DNA of 64,000 nucleotides from the NCBI GenBank assembly GCA_036365455.1, contig JAWQUS010000030.1:3038001-3102000 (forward strand), written 5' to 3'. Positions 36,219-50,000 of the stretch are shown one piece after another (the stretch's first letter is position 1; each line of letters opens with the position of its first letter). Under the pieces are notes generated by a model. The model was given only the letters and a program-made list of their open reading frames with translations. It was not told the origin of the DNA and did no database searches. The stretch is from Macrosoma leucophasiata (taxonomy: Eukaryota > Arthropoda > Insecta > Lepidoptera > Hedylidae). A program made the translations under genes and the position numbers.

Positions 36219-36311
36219 AGTGCGTTGCGGTCGCAGATTCTTTTGGTCCTTCGAGCCGGATACCAACTTCTGTGACAGGTGCGCCCACTAGTTATCTGCG
36301 ACCGCAACGCT
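36219..36311. repeat. Short inverted repeat
   Basis: AGTGCGTTGCGGTCGCAGAT pairs with ATCTGCGACCGCAACGCT, 93 bp overall, GC-richer than its surroundings. Origin unknown. Confidence 0.6.
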
Positions 36312-37269
36312 GAATGAAAGAATATGCCTTGAATAATGATAACAAATGAATTATGTAATATAAGACTTGACAATTTGCGATGTTACGATAGGCTCAGAGA
36401 CTTGTGTCAATTGGGTACAGTTTAGTATATCGGCGAGGGCTCTGTTAAACTGTATATTGATCAATATTCAATCAATCAATAGTATTATTTATTTACTCCT
36501 TACAAAACATAAGTGGATATGCATTTATTCAATTCTTAATTGGTGTTGTGCTATATACTATGTAGATGGCGTTGTTAGTGGATTACAAAATTTCCGTTCC
36601 CAATAGTCCTACGAGCAGAATAATCCACAGATTAATAAAGCCCTCCCCGGGAAATAATAACTTTTTTTTTTAATGAATCATAAGAAATTCTTAGTTCCAC
36701 AATAATTAAAAAATATGTAAATTTTTTCTTATCTTAGTAAGTAAAAGATCTCATATGTCATATTTTTTGTTTTGTCTTTTTATATTTTGATGAACTTCAG
36801 AATAGTCGAGTTGATTTAAAGACAACCTATGTAAAATAAAATATATTGATGTATATAACTTGGGTGTTTCATTTACCGAATCAAAATGCAGTTAAAATAA
36901 AAGAAAGTATTTATTTGATTATTCAATACATAAAATAGTAGTGCGTTTACACTGAATATTCGAATATAAAATATCTCTTCACAGTAGTTGACAGTTCAAA
37001 GTAATAAATACTCACAGATTTATATATTGATGTAACAATATTATGATATAAATATATGAATATCTATAAAAATAGACCGTACGTAATTTATATCATCCAT
37101 ATAAATTACATACAAGGAACAATTGAATAGTTATCTGAAAAAATTAGACACAATTAGTGTGTCGTCATCTACGAATAATAATGCAGAAATTAAAAATGTA
37201 ACTCATACAATCGTTGCTTCGATTTTGGTTCCATTTACGCTAACAAACTTACTGCAATCATAAACGCTC

Positions 37270-37443
37270 ACAGCTTGCAGCTCACATTGATGTTAAGTGA
37301 TGCCTGTAGCCTATAGCATGCAGATGCGTTGCCACCCTTAAGACATTCGTTGTCTCTGTGATAGTTATTACGGGGCCATACATTACCATATAATTGGAAC
37401 GTGCTTGGCGGTAGATAGATTAGGTAATGCTGGTGCCTACGCC
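37270..37443 (-). repeat. Family A, shortened copy
   Basis: GCAGCTCACATTGATGTTAA, GATGCGTTGCCACCCTTAAG and AGGTAATGCTGGTGCCTACG. Directly followed by a Family M repeat. Confidence 0.75.
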
Positions 37444-37750
37444 ACACCTCGGATACTGCTAAAATTCCATACAAACGCTTATTCTGGTTTTCTATTACAC
37501 AGACATCAATCAGTGACGTTTTTACACGCGCACACAGAAATGTAACACGTAGGGTTACCTTAAACAATCTTTAAATATGTAGTCAGTGCGACGAATTAAC
37601 TAAAAATAGACCGCTCGCTCGCCCGCTCGCAACCTCACTGTTGATGTTTATCCGATTGGCTCTCAAGGGGGGGTGATGGGTGAGAAGGGAAAATCAAAGG
37701 GGACGTCGAAGTGGCCATTTTATACGTAGTATTATTACATAATAATATCT
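37443..37750 (+). repeat. Family M repeat near the METTL14 3' end
   Basis: ATTCCATACAAACGCTTATT, GACGTTTTTACACGCGCAC and GGACGTCGAAGTGGCCATTT; the middle carries a non-family insert (37570-37660). It lies within about 30 bp of the METTL14 stop, so it may form part of the 3' UTR. Confidence 0.65.
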
Positions 37751-37781
37751 GCCTACGGCCTTGAACTCCTACATAAATTCA

Positions 37782-38028
37782 TTATATCGCGCCCCGGCCC
37801 CGGCCTCTCCCCCTAAACCCACCCCGACCTCTCGGGCGGGTGCCTTTGCTAGTGTTGGGGGGACTCTTGGGGCGAAGTGCCTCGATTCTCTCGGTGCAGC
37901 CCGTACTCTCCCTCCCCTCTGTGAAGTAGGACGCGTAGAGTTCCGCGTTAAAGTTGGAGTTGGTGAGCTCGTGGCCGATAGTCACCCAGCCGGGTCGGAT
38001 CGTCGAATCGCGTCCAAAGAGGTGCACT
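37782..38028 (-). CDS. METTL14: METTL14 exon 6 (RGG tail)
   Basis: Acceptor TTTTTCAG. The first base completes Arg, then [32 protein letters not shown], a [14 protein letters not shown] block and a tail [18 protein letters not shown] before TAA at 37782-37784. RGG repeats in METTL14 bind RNA; here the tail is much shorter than in human. Confidence 0.96.
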
Positions 38029-41000
38029 CTGAAAAAATAGCATACTGGTTGATAGTACTGATACTGGTGGTGAAGTCCAGTTGCGTAGAGAACACTGCAC
38101 CGATTTTTTTTTTAAGTAAAGAAGCTGGCAAACATGCCTGCAGCTCACATTGATGTTAAGTGATGACTGCAGCCTATAGACATCTACATAAAAATCAGAG
38201 ATCAAAATGTAGATGCGATGCCACTGCTGAGACCTAAGGTGTCATATCTGTGTGATAGTTTTAACGGGGCCATACATTACCATATAACCGGCACACTACC
38301 ATTTAGCGGCAGATAGGTAATGTGGTGGTGCCTATTGGAACCCACTTGGAACTCTACCACCAGGAAGTAAAAAAAAATATCTGTCACCAATTTACAAAAA
38401 TAAAATCAATCATTGTTTTTTAGTAAGGTATATCTTTAAACTACCATTTCCAATACTTTTGATATCGGACAAATAGTGAATTATTGTCACATTTTTATTT
38501 TTCGCAATTCAGTTTATTCATTTATTTTATATAATTAAATAACATGAGAGTGCATTTAGAAATAAAAGGAAAAAGTGGAAAGAAAAATCCTTCGGTAGTT
38601 CAGTGGTAAAGCAGCTGGACTGGTTATCCTGAGGTTCGATTCCCAGCCAATTATGTTGAACTTATTTACACAGCAACCCACCTTCTGCGTCCCAAACAAA
38701 AGTGTTCCATAATATGGAATATCTCGATCGGCTTCTCACTGCTGCCGAACTCCGGGTCTTCAGATATGATGAGATCTATATCCACGTTTGCATGGATGAA
38801 ATCCCCGTCCACGGACCTCCGGACCGTGCCCTTGATGCCCATAAGACAATGCTCCTTGGTGCGCTGGAACACAGCATTGTGTTCCAGATTCTTCGAATGC
38901 CCTGGGTTCTTTATGTTGGTCTTGATCCAGCAGATATCTTCGCAACGACGAAATCCCCATTTCTTCAGGCATTCTCTGCCCATGTCTAGACCTGAAAACA
39001 TGACATTTAGGCGAGTTGAAATGTAAGGCAATGTGCGGGGTCTGTATTGAATAGTCATCAATATTACTTCAGCCCAAAAGATGTTTACAACTGAAAAATA
39101 AATAATCTTTTTCCAAAGATGCCCACAAAAATGTTCATTAAATAATGGCAACCCTATACGTTCCACAGCTGGGCACGAGTCTCTCTTTTTTAAGAGGAGG
39201 CCTTTGGCTTACTTCACCACGCTGCTCAAATGCGGGTTGCTGGAGATAAGAGTTAGTGGCCCACCTGCTGTTGGATGTTTTCAAACCGCTCAGAAGGTCT
39301 TCGACAAGGTTTAACGACTGCTATCTATCGATAGCAACTTGGACCGACGGCTTAATGTGCAACGTGCATTTTAATTTGCCACTAGCGGTCATCCATCACA
39401 AACCCGACCGCTCCGGTATCGCTTATAACTGAGTAGAACGCTTCCGATCTACACCAGCCGCTATACCATGTTAATTAACCCTTAAAAAAAAACGTAAAGC
39501 CGCCGGCGGCTCGACACAATTGTTTACAATTTACATCGAGTAAAAGATTATGACGTCACGCCTGGCTTGTGGATTGGCGTGGCAACAGCAGCAGTTTTAT
39601 CGACGGCCGCTAATGTCCATTCCGTGTTACTGTATTTCCTGCCACCTATTGGAATAGCTTGATCGTCATTATTCAGTTTAGTTTATTCATTTATTTAATA
39701 TAATTAGGCTCCTGGAGAGCACTTTTACATCGTCATTTTTTTTTAAACTAACCTAGAGTGAATAACCACTAATAATAATCAAAAACACATAATAAAATAG
39801 ACACTGAACAACTTTGTACAATATGGAAAGCATCAATTATTTACAAATTCCTCCATTTCCCCATTTCAAAAGAAACTGAGAAAGAATGAATTTGGTCGTC
39901 ATAATAAAGGTTATTCACTTGGCAGAATTCCAAGGGCAGTCAATACTGAGAAGAACTCCGACACTGAAGAAACTCAGCTCTTTTGAATTTAAACTTAAAT
40001 TTGATACAGTCTGTAAATCCAAAGTACAGGTTTTCGAAATAGCCTGGGAGCGATCGCTTCAATCCCATGGTGTAGTGTCATTAAGATAATCACATGTTTT
40101 ATAATAGTTGCGTTGCACATGTATAAGCGTTTTTTGATAATTTTCTTAAATTTATTAATCGAAAGACTTTGAACATCTTCAGGTATTTTGTTAAAGAAGC
40201 GTATACATTGACCTCTAAAAGAATTAGTCAGCCTATGCAGTCGTGTTGTATGCACAGACAACTTGTGTTTGTTCCTACTATTTATATGATCATTAGCTCT
40301 ACTAGGAAATTCGCTAATATTTTTACGTACATACAGTACATTTTCGTAAATGTATTGCGAAGCTACAGTCAATATATTTATTTCCTTAAATTTATCTCTG
40401 AGAGACACTCGCGGACTTAGCCCGTAGATAGCACGCACAGCTCTTTTCTGTAAAACAAAAATGGTGTTGACATCGGCGGCATGTCCCCATAGCAAAATTC
40501 CATAGGACATAATACTGTGAAAATAGCTAAAATAAACCAATCGAGCCGTCTCAACGTCAGTTAAGGATCGTATCTTTTTTACCGCAAACGATGCGGAGCT
40601 TAGTCTACGGGCTAGATTGGAAATATGAGGACCCCACTGCAATTTTGTATCCACGGTTAAGCCAAGAAATACCGTGGAGTCTACTAATTCCAATGCTTCC
40701 TCGTTTAGTTTCACATTGGTTGCAACCTGTTTAACGTTAGGTGTACAAAACTTAACACATTTTGTCTTTCTACTATTTAACAGTAGGTTGTTAGCACTAA
40801 ACCAATGTACTATTTTAGGGAGGGCATTGTTTACATCGTCACAAGCTACTTGTTGCCTTTTCATTTTCATTATGATAGAGGTATCATCTGCAAATAATAT
40901 CATTTCTTGATTATCGTTAACAATGTATGGCAAGTCATTAATATAAACTAAAAACAGAAATGGACCCAGAATTGAGCCTTGCCCCCCATATCCATCGAAG

Positions 41001-44000
41001 TGCCAGGAGATCTCGTTCCATTTATATCAACATACATGGTTCTCGAGCTTAAATATGAAGTCATAAGTTCGAGAGCGGTATCCCAAATGCCGTAGTGGTA
41101 TAATTTTCTGACCAATGTTTCATGCTGGACGCAATCAAATGCTTTGGATAAGTCACAGAATATCCCTAGAGCATCCTGTGATTCTCCCCAAGCTTCAAAA
41201 ATGTGTTTGACAAGTTCAACACCTGCATCAGTAGTTGAACGACCCTTGGTAAATTCAAATTGTTTTACATGCAAAAGTTTATGACGATTGAAGTGTGAAA
41301 GTAACTGATTTAATATGAGCGTTTCAAAAATTTTACTTAAAGTGGATAGCACAGAAATGGGTCTGAAATTTGTGGGGTCACTTGTACTACCGGATTTGAA
41401 TAATGGAATAACTTTACTATTTTTCATTAAATCAGGAAACACACCACTTACAATACTGTTGTTAAACATAGTCGCTAAATATGGTGCGATTATGTCTATT
41501 ACTGAGTGTACAATTTTTACAGATATGCCCCATAAATCACTAGTATTCTTAATTTTAATACATTTAAAAGCACGCATAACATCTGCAGTGCTTACTAACT
41601 TAAAATTAAACTTTTACTTTCTTTTACACTATGTTGTAATAACGATTCAGCGACGGTAGGAGAAGAAATAAGGTCTTCGGTGGTAGAAACTGCAATATTG
41701 GCAAAGAAAGTTTCGAATGCTGAGGCAACTTTTTTGTCAGTTGAAATAAGTGCGTCGTCAGTAATTAAATTAAAATCAGAGTTGCGCTCAGTACATTTTC
41801 CAGTTTCGCTATTAATGACATTCCATGTCGCTTTAATTTTATTTACTGAATTTTTGATTTTATTTTTAATATGTAGTGACTTAGCTATGGCACACACATT
41901 TTTAAATATCTTTGAATACATTTTAGCATAATATTTAAAAGAATTACTATGATTATATGATCTTTCGCCATAAAGTTCATACAATCTCTGCCTACTCTTA
42001 TGTATTTTATTACTAAGTGGTGGATTTCTCTCTACCTTTTTAAAGTGGGAGCAAGAGGCTGTCTCCTTTGTCTCTAAATTTAATTTAAATTATTTGGTTC
42101 AAGAACCGAATTATATGTCAATTGTATAGAGTTGTTTTTCACATTATTGGTAGTGCAACTACTCAATATTGTGTTGTCAGTTGTAAATAAAGTGTTTGGA
42201 AAACATTCCAATGTCTGAAAATTTGATTCCCCACTAGGGAAAGTTTTGGTAGCCAAATGCTTGGCTGTATGGTCAATATAATATTGTAGCGATAAAACTA
42301 CCTGTCTTTTCAGATATTTACTAAGATTGTATTTATCTTTTGTCAAAGAAAGGCCATTCTTAATAATGGGATTAATGTCAATTTTACTAAATTTATTATT
42401 ATAACAAGTCAGGTTGTCAATTGTAAGATTTTATAAATATCTTAAATTATTTTCCTTATCAGACAGACTCTTACTAAAAGGTAATGTAAATAAAATAATA
42501 TTTTTTTACATTTATTTATTTATTTATTTATTTAACTTCAATGCACACGAATAAGGCACATAAGGCGGACTTAATGCAACCAGGGCATTATCAAACCAGT
42601 CAACCTTCGGGTTGTAATGAAAAAGGAAGAATAGGTGCTGAAAGGTTACAATATATCCATATTAAGTACGTAGAGAATAAATACATAATATAAATAATAA
42701 AATAAATGAACAGAAAATAAACTGAATTCATAGATATGTAATATATAAGTATGTATATAACTATAAGAATATATATACACATATGTATATAAAAATATAA
42801 AAATGTATAAATATAAAAAATACATAGATATATACGATGTACAAGTCATAGATTAAATAGTTTGTTTACTTTTAAATTACCAACAAACATTAACTAGCAG
42901 ATTTTAAAAAGAAGTCGCGAAGCTTTCGTTTGAATGTAAATTTACTCGGAGATTTTTTAATGTCAATAGGCAGCGTGTTCCAGAGTTTGATCGCGGTGAT
43001 AGCGAAGGAATTGGACATAAAACCAGAATGGTGAGAAGGAATGTCAAGAATGAGATTAACCGAGGAACGAAGATCAAGATGGTGAGAGTCACCGAGAAAT
43101 TTAAATTTACATTTGAGATAAGCAGGAGATGATGGATCGTTAAGTATAGAGAATAATAGACAGAGAATTCTTAAGGATCTTCTATGACGGATAGGGAGCC
43201 ATTTAAGCTTGGAACGGTAGGAAGAAATGTGGTCATATTTGCGGAGGCCGAAAATAAATCTGATACTGTTATTGAGCAAACGATCCAATTTAGATAGAAA
43301 TTCTTGAGAGAGATCGGAATAACAAACATCGGCATAATCGATTGCTGGAAAAATGAGCGATTGCACCAACAGTAGTTTAGTTTTCCAGGGAAGAAAATGT
43401 TTGAACCTATAAAGAGAACGAAGCGTGGCTGTTGTGACCTTACAAATGTTAGTGATCTGAGAGCCCCAGCTTAAGGTTGTATCCAGATATAAACCCAGGT
43501 CTTTCACCACACGTGCTAATCTAATTGGTGTGCTATTAAAAATTAAAGGGGATAAATTGTTAAGGTCCAATTTGTTCACAAAATACGTACTTCCCAAAAT
43601 ACACGCCTGACATTTATTGATGTTCACAGAAATACCAAATTTCTGTGACCACAATGATAACGAAAGGAGATCTTTGTTAAGTGATGAAATAGCGTAGTCC
43701 ATATTTTCGTAATCAGTTTGCACATACAACTGGAGGTCATCCGCGTACAAATGGTAAGAGCATTTAAGGAAATAAGTGACAGAATTAATGAAAAGTGAAA
43801 AAAGTAAAGGAGAAAGAATACCGCCCTGTGGTACGCCTGAGGACAATTCACTCCAATCGGAGAAATCACGATCGATGCGAACCGCCTGTTGACGACCACG
43901 AAGATAAGATGAAAACCATTTCTGAACTAGTGGCAAGGTACCCAGCTTCGAAAGAATGGCAATTAGAATGTCATAGTCAACGGCATTGAAAGCATTCGAA

Positions 44001-47000
44001 AAATCGATGAGAACCAAAACTGTCAATTTGGAATGTTCCATGCCTAACCTGACATCCTCAACAACCTTGAGCAGAGCAGTGGCAGTACTATGACCAGGTC
44101 TAAAGCCAGATTGTAATGGAGAAAGGAGGTCATGTTTGTGAATGTAATTACTAAATTGTGTATGAACTACCACCTCTAAAATTTTTGATAAAAAAGGTAA
44201 AATAGATATGGGTCTAAAATGGTTAACAAGACTGGGATTAGACATTTTAGGAAGTGGGATAACGAAAGCTTTACGCCAAACATCAGGAAATATCCCAGAC
44301 TCTAAAGAAAAGTTAATGATGTGAGTAAGAGAAGGGAGAATAAAATTGATTAAAGGTAATAACATGGTTCTACCTACTCCATCACAACCAACTGCTTTAG
44401 AATTTAATGTCTTAAAAATTTTGTGGACCTCGTCACCAGTAACAGAAGAGAAAGAGAAAATACTGCTAGTAAGATTTGGTATGGAAGTCAAATAAATGAA
44501 GGTATCAAGTTTTGTAGCATGATCAAGAGGTACTGTTTTAGAAAAATGTAAATTGAGATCGTTAATAGATAGGTTCAAACTATTTATGTTTAGGAGAGGC
44601 TTTGTGAAGCCTAATGATTTCAAAAATTTCCATACATCAGCTGGTGAAGAATTTTTTACGTTATCATTGATATAATGGCGTTTCGCTGCTCTCACCATTT
44701 GATTACAACGATTTCTAGCACGCTTATATAGGTCCCAATTTGCCACGCATCGATCCCTTTTATAAGTCCGAAAAGCCCTATTTCTACGGGACATCGCCAT
44801 CCGAACTCCTCTATTAATCCAGGGAGCTGGAGGGCGTTTGACACGAACAGCGTGAAGAGGGGCGTGGGTATCAAATAAACCTAAAATTAGCGTATTTAAC
44901 ACTGAGACTTTTTTATCAATTGTCGCCGCCTCCTCAACTTGACACCAATCGATCGAAGAAGCATCAGCTTTCAGGTTTTCAAAATTAATTTTTGAAAAAT
45001 TTCGCATATAGATGATTGAATGCTTTACTTTGGGCGCTTTAATTTTATAAGATAGATACAACAAATCGTGCCTTGATAGGCCTGGCGCAGCAAGTTGACC
45101 ATAGTGACAAATCTTATCAGCATTAGCAGTAATTATCAAATCAATCCAAGAGTCGTCAGATCCAATGTTATGGTGTGTGGGACAAAGATTCAACATAGTC
45201 AGATTTGACGACTCCAAAATTGATAACAGCAAACGAGACCTAGAGTTACATTTGAGCATGTCAGTATTAAAATCGCCCATAAATATGATATGTTGATATT
45301 CCGAGGAGAGGGACATGAAGAGGCTCTCTATAGAGGAGAAATAATCAATAGCTGGGGGACAATAGAAGACTCCGAGAACCGCTTTGACGCCTTTGACAGT
45401 CAATTCTATGCAAAGATATTCGGGACCAGCCGAATATAAAGTTGGAGAAGAAGAAACAGTTTTAAATGGGATGTTGCTACGTAAATAAATAGCAACACCC
45501 CCGGCTCTTTTACCTATGCGGTCATTGCGAATAAGAACGAAGCCTGGAAGACTGAAAGTAGTTGAGAGAAGTTCAGGTTTGAGCCAAGTTTCTGAGATAA
45601 GTATAACATGGACCGTGGTGTCAGAAAACATGCTTAAAAGCTCCGAATGGTGCTGTGGTACGCTTTGGGCATTTACATGACAGACGTTAAGGGAGTGAGG
45701 AAAACGCGAAAATTCTTCGTTCAACTGAGAACTTACAGAAAGCGAATTATCTAGCGACGAGCAAGAAATAGATGAGCTATCGAGTGCAGAATGGAAACTA
45801 TCATTATCCGACATTGTACATAAAATATAAGATATTTATATAAATATGTATATATAGTATATATAAATATAAGTTATTATTATATGTATGTATAAATGTA
45901 AATCTATAAGTGGATAAAAGATACTTATACAAAGATTAATTAATTTTTAAAATAAAATAAAAAATAGGTACTAATTGTTTTCGCAACCTGCCGGTCGACT
46001 TTAACAAACAGATTAAAAAAGAAAAAAAAATGTAAGATTATCCACTTGCAGTAAAATGCTGGACAAAGTATCCGATCGCTAGAAATGTCATAGTATAATG
46101 ACATTTGTCGTCAAAAGGTGACAGATACACTTATGACATTTACAATGTAAACAAACCTCAAACAAAAGTGAAAAATGATCGCGGTATTAACAAAATCCGT
46201 ACAAATAGAAGTGCCGGTAGATTAATTAAAAAAAAAATACAAATAACAACTACCTACTATGGTACCTGATAGTGGGATATTCATACAAACTAAACATACA
46301 AGACACTGGCACAAGAACAATGAGGCATTAAACTGCAAGGGAGTACTAAAGAAATATGAACACATGAAAACACTTATTTTCTCTTCTCTCGTCTTGATCT
46401 GGATGGCGCTTCTTCTGCAGCTAACTTGGAATGTGAAGTAGCCTGGCTTGGAACCTCCAACTGTTCAACCGTGGATTTACCGTGAGCTGCGGCCAGGGTG
46501 ATGAGGTCGTTGTGATCCAGCAGCCTATGGCGTTTGCCGTCGGAAAGTTTAATGTAGATATTGCCGTCATTGGTCCATGTATCAGCCACCCCAAAGAGTC
46601 TGCGAGCCAACATGAAAGAGGCTTGTCTCTGGCGGGTCAAAAACTCAGAGATTACATAGTTAGAGCCTTTCAACTTAGATTTCTTGCCCCAGACTAAGGC
46701 CTTGTTTTCAAGTTTGGCAAATCTAAAAAGTATTGGTCTTGTCCGACCACTACTGACACCCAAGCGATGACACACTGATAGTGAGCTTTTATCCAGGTCT
46801 GTCAGACCAAGCTTCGAATGTAAAATAGTGAGTACAGTTAAAAAGGTATCTTCACTGGAATTCTCTGGCACACCCCCAAGCAATAGAAACTTTCTGCGGT
46901 GTCGCATTTCAATGGCATCTACATTTCTGCTTACTTCAGCAATATGTTGTTGTAAGGAATTTAGAACTGACCAAACATGATCTTTGAAAGCAGAAAAGTC

Positions 47001-50000
47001 CTTAATAAGTGACGACAAGTCATTACCTGGAGATGAGGCTTTCAAGTGACTTTCAAACTTTGTCATTCTCTGATTGAGAGCTTCCATTGCTGTCCTCTGG
47101 AACTCTGCTATGTGTGCAACTGTGGCCATCTTCTTGAACTTGATGATAGTGATAAAAGTGAAGTGAAACTCAGAGGTGACAAGTGAAGTGATGTTAGAGG
47201 TCGCCGGCAAGTAAGTGCTCAATTAGTACACTAGGACATCAGTAGATAAATATTCCACATACTATGTGATAAAGTCAATAATATTTAACCAATTTAGAGT
47301 CTTAGTTAAGTTTGAAATACTGTAAATAGTTATTAAAATGTTATTTTTAATTAAGGCACAAGTGTTTATATTTGTGCACCTACCCGAAAAAAAAAACCAA
47401 AACATTTAGTGTCTGTAAGATGTCCAATTTGTTAATAAAGTGTTTTTTTATTTAAATTACCTCTATTAGCAATAAATATAATTAATGTGGCATCCTGTTC
47501 AAAGCTTAAAGCTGTTATTTTTTCTAATATGCCATCAAATGATAACCCTGGCATGCAGTGGTTTATAAATGTTGACTGTCCCCAAGCTAAAATTCAAAAA
47601 GTGCCCAAAGTCTTTACCGATGTCATCACTGAACATTACATATTTTTGTTTAACATTATTTGATGATAAGGAACTGTTAGAAACTGTGCTCGATGAGCTC
47701 TGGGGCTGGTTAGCAGGAGGATCACATACAGTCTCTGAACTCACTGAATTGAGCATATCACCACAATGATTTTGGGCGTTAATCAATAAATCAAATTGCT
47801 CTGAATTATATTTGCACTGGTCTACTAGTTTGTTCATGGCCAGTATGTGTTCCCGAATTTCCTTCTGTGAGGTTTCATACTTTGTGGTCCGTTGACTGAC
47901 TGCACTAGCGGGTAAATTTTCCTAAATTAGTGGGCGATTGTCACGTTGCGACGCCTAAAATTGAATTCGCACCCTAATTTAAGTGTATGATAAATGTAAT
48001 GGAAGTTGGAAGTAGAGTATGGAGCTAGTGAAGGTCGACAGTGTGCAGTAGTCCTGCTGGGCCCCTCCCTGCAGGACTACTGCACACGGTCGACCTTTCG
48101 ACACTCACCCTCGGAGCTGCCGCACCAGAGGAAGAGGAAGGAGCGCGGCATGGCGAGGTGGTGCAGGTGGACCGTGTGCAGAAGTCCTACAGTGGGGGGG
48201 AGGGCACTCACCCTCGGAGCTGCCGCACCAGAGGAAGAGGAAGGAGCGCGGAAGGCGAGGTGGTGCAGGTCAACCGTGTGCAGTAGTCCTGCAGGGGGGG
48301 GGGGACACTCACCCTCGGAGCTGCCGCACCAGAGGAAGAGGAAGGAGCGCGGAAGGCGAGGTGGTGCAGGTCAACCGTGTGCAGTAGTCCTGCAGGGGGG
48401 GGGGGGCACTCACCCTCTCGGAGCTGCCGCACCAGAGGAAGAGGAAGGAGCGGGGCATGGCGAGGTGGTGCAGGTGGACCGTGTGCAGTAGTCCTGCAGG
48501 GGGGGGGCACTCACCCTCGGAGCTGCCGCACCAGAGGAAGAGGAAGGAGCGCGGCATGGCGAGGTGGTGCAGGTGGACCGTGTGCAGTAGTCCTGCAGGG
48601 GAGGGCACTCACCCTCGGAGCTGCCGCACCAGAGGAAGAGGAAGGAGCGCGGCATGGCGAGGTGGTGCAGGTGGACCGTGTGCAGTAGTCCTGCAGGGGG
48701 GGGCACTCACCCTCGGAGCTGCCGCACCAGAGGAAGAGGAAGGAGCGCGGCATGGCGAGGTGGTGCAGGTGGACCGTGTGCAGTAGTCCTGCAGGGGGGG
48801 ACACTCACCCTCGGAGCTGCCGCACCAGAGGAAGAGGAAGGAGCGCGGCATGGCGAGGTGGTGCAGGTGGACCGTGTGCAGTAGTCCTGCAGGGGGGGGG
48901 GGGCACTCACCCTCGGAGCTGCCGCACCAGAGGAAGAGGAAGGAGCGCGGCATGGCGAGGTGGTGCAGGTCGAGGGCGAGCACGTCGCGCCACCTCCAGC
49001 CCGAGCCCAGCGGCGGCTCCACCAGCACCACGTCGAACTTGCTGCCCATCGACTTCAGGTCAAACGTCTGAACACATACAAAACACATTTTACATTCACA
49101 ATAAACTATTTTTAAACCGGTGTCGTGTTACACACATTCAACCTAAAACAAAAATCTTCCAAAGTATTTAAATGTGTGGCTCTCACACTTTAACGCGTAT
49201 GGGGGCCTCCTCTAACTTTGGAAATTAGAGAGTGAAAATCTATCTAAACTATCCCTACTTATATTATAAACGCTAAAGTAAGTCTGTCTGTCTGGCTATC
49301 TGTTACCTTTTCAACGTCCAAACGACTGAACCGATTTTAATGAAATTTGGTACAGAGATAGAGATGACTTTAAGAAAGAACATAGGCTACTTAGTTACAG
49401 CAGAAGCTCTTTATTCGCGCTTCCTTGATTCGCGTTTTCACTATTCGCGAATTGAAAAAATGCGACTCAAATCCTATATTCGCGGCATAAAATTTCTTTA
49501 TTCGCGGATTTAATCGGTACTTCGGTACATATATATGTCCCTTAATAAAAAGCATTCGTTATACATTGTCAACGCATCAAGAGATAAATAAAATAGACCT
49601 TATTACAACTACGCCTAAATTGTGTTTTTAAAAGCTAACGGCGTTGTTTGTTTCGTTCGACGGTTCCTTTGAGGTAAAGTCGCGTTCGCCGCGGTCGGTG
49701 TTTATAAGTATGTAAACAAACTGAAAAATTAGATAAAACAAACTTGTTACTCAAAACATAAAGTATATTATTGAATGCTGCCACAATTGGACCATTGCCT
49801 AAACCTGAAGATATAATGTAACTTAACAAAATCTATCGTCAAAAACTTAAATTAAACGGATTTTTTATGTTTGCTTTTTTTTATTTCGCCGCCTAGGAAC
49901 GTATCCTCCTATATATAATTCTATATAAAGTACCATTCCATATTCACGATTTCTGTATTCGCGACATATTTACGGAACGTATACCCCGCGAATAAAGAGC

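Larger units (their letters stand above)
28965..37265. other. Repeat-poor AT-rich intergenic stretch
   Basis: Apart from the elements listed separately there is nothing recognisable. A GC-rich patch (GGCTCGTACTGGCGCGGCGG) at 29030-29060 follows a CGTAG and could be an exon edge, but nothing supports it further. Confidence 0.4.
42502..47300 (-). mobile_element. Full-length CR1/jockey-type LINE in METTL14 intron 4
   Basis: The 3' end (in plus coordinates the left end) is a short repeat tail, (TTTA)n at 42509-42533, followed inward by a 3' UTR of about 350 bp, ORF2 and ORF1. The exact 5' end is uncertain, somewhere in 47230-47460. Older retrotransposon pieces in the same orientation lie on both sides, so it appears nested. 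AT-rich 3' UTR frames at 42600-42849 are not genes. Confidence 0.85.

Noticed and set aside
38702..39026. Plus-strand frames over METTL14 exon 5
   Set aside because: Shadows of a highly conserved minus-strand exon.
42600..42849. Tyr/Ile-rich minus frames
   Set aside because: AT-rich 3' UTR of the intact LINE.
48102..48903. Regular direct repeats that could recall a CRISPR array
   Set aside because: Eukaryotic context; units are adjacent copies of a METTL14 exon without unique spacers.
48006..49171. Overlapping frames of 70-160 codons on both strands across the tandem array
   Set aside because: The array period makes all frames open; translations are repeats of one unit. The only supported coding is exon 4 and the possible cassettes.
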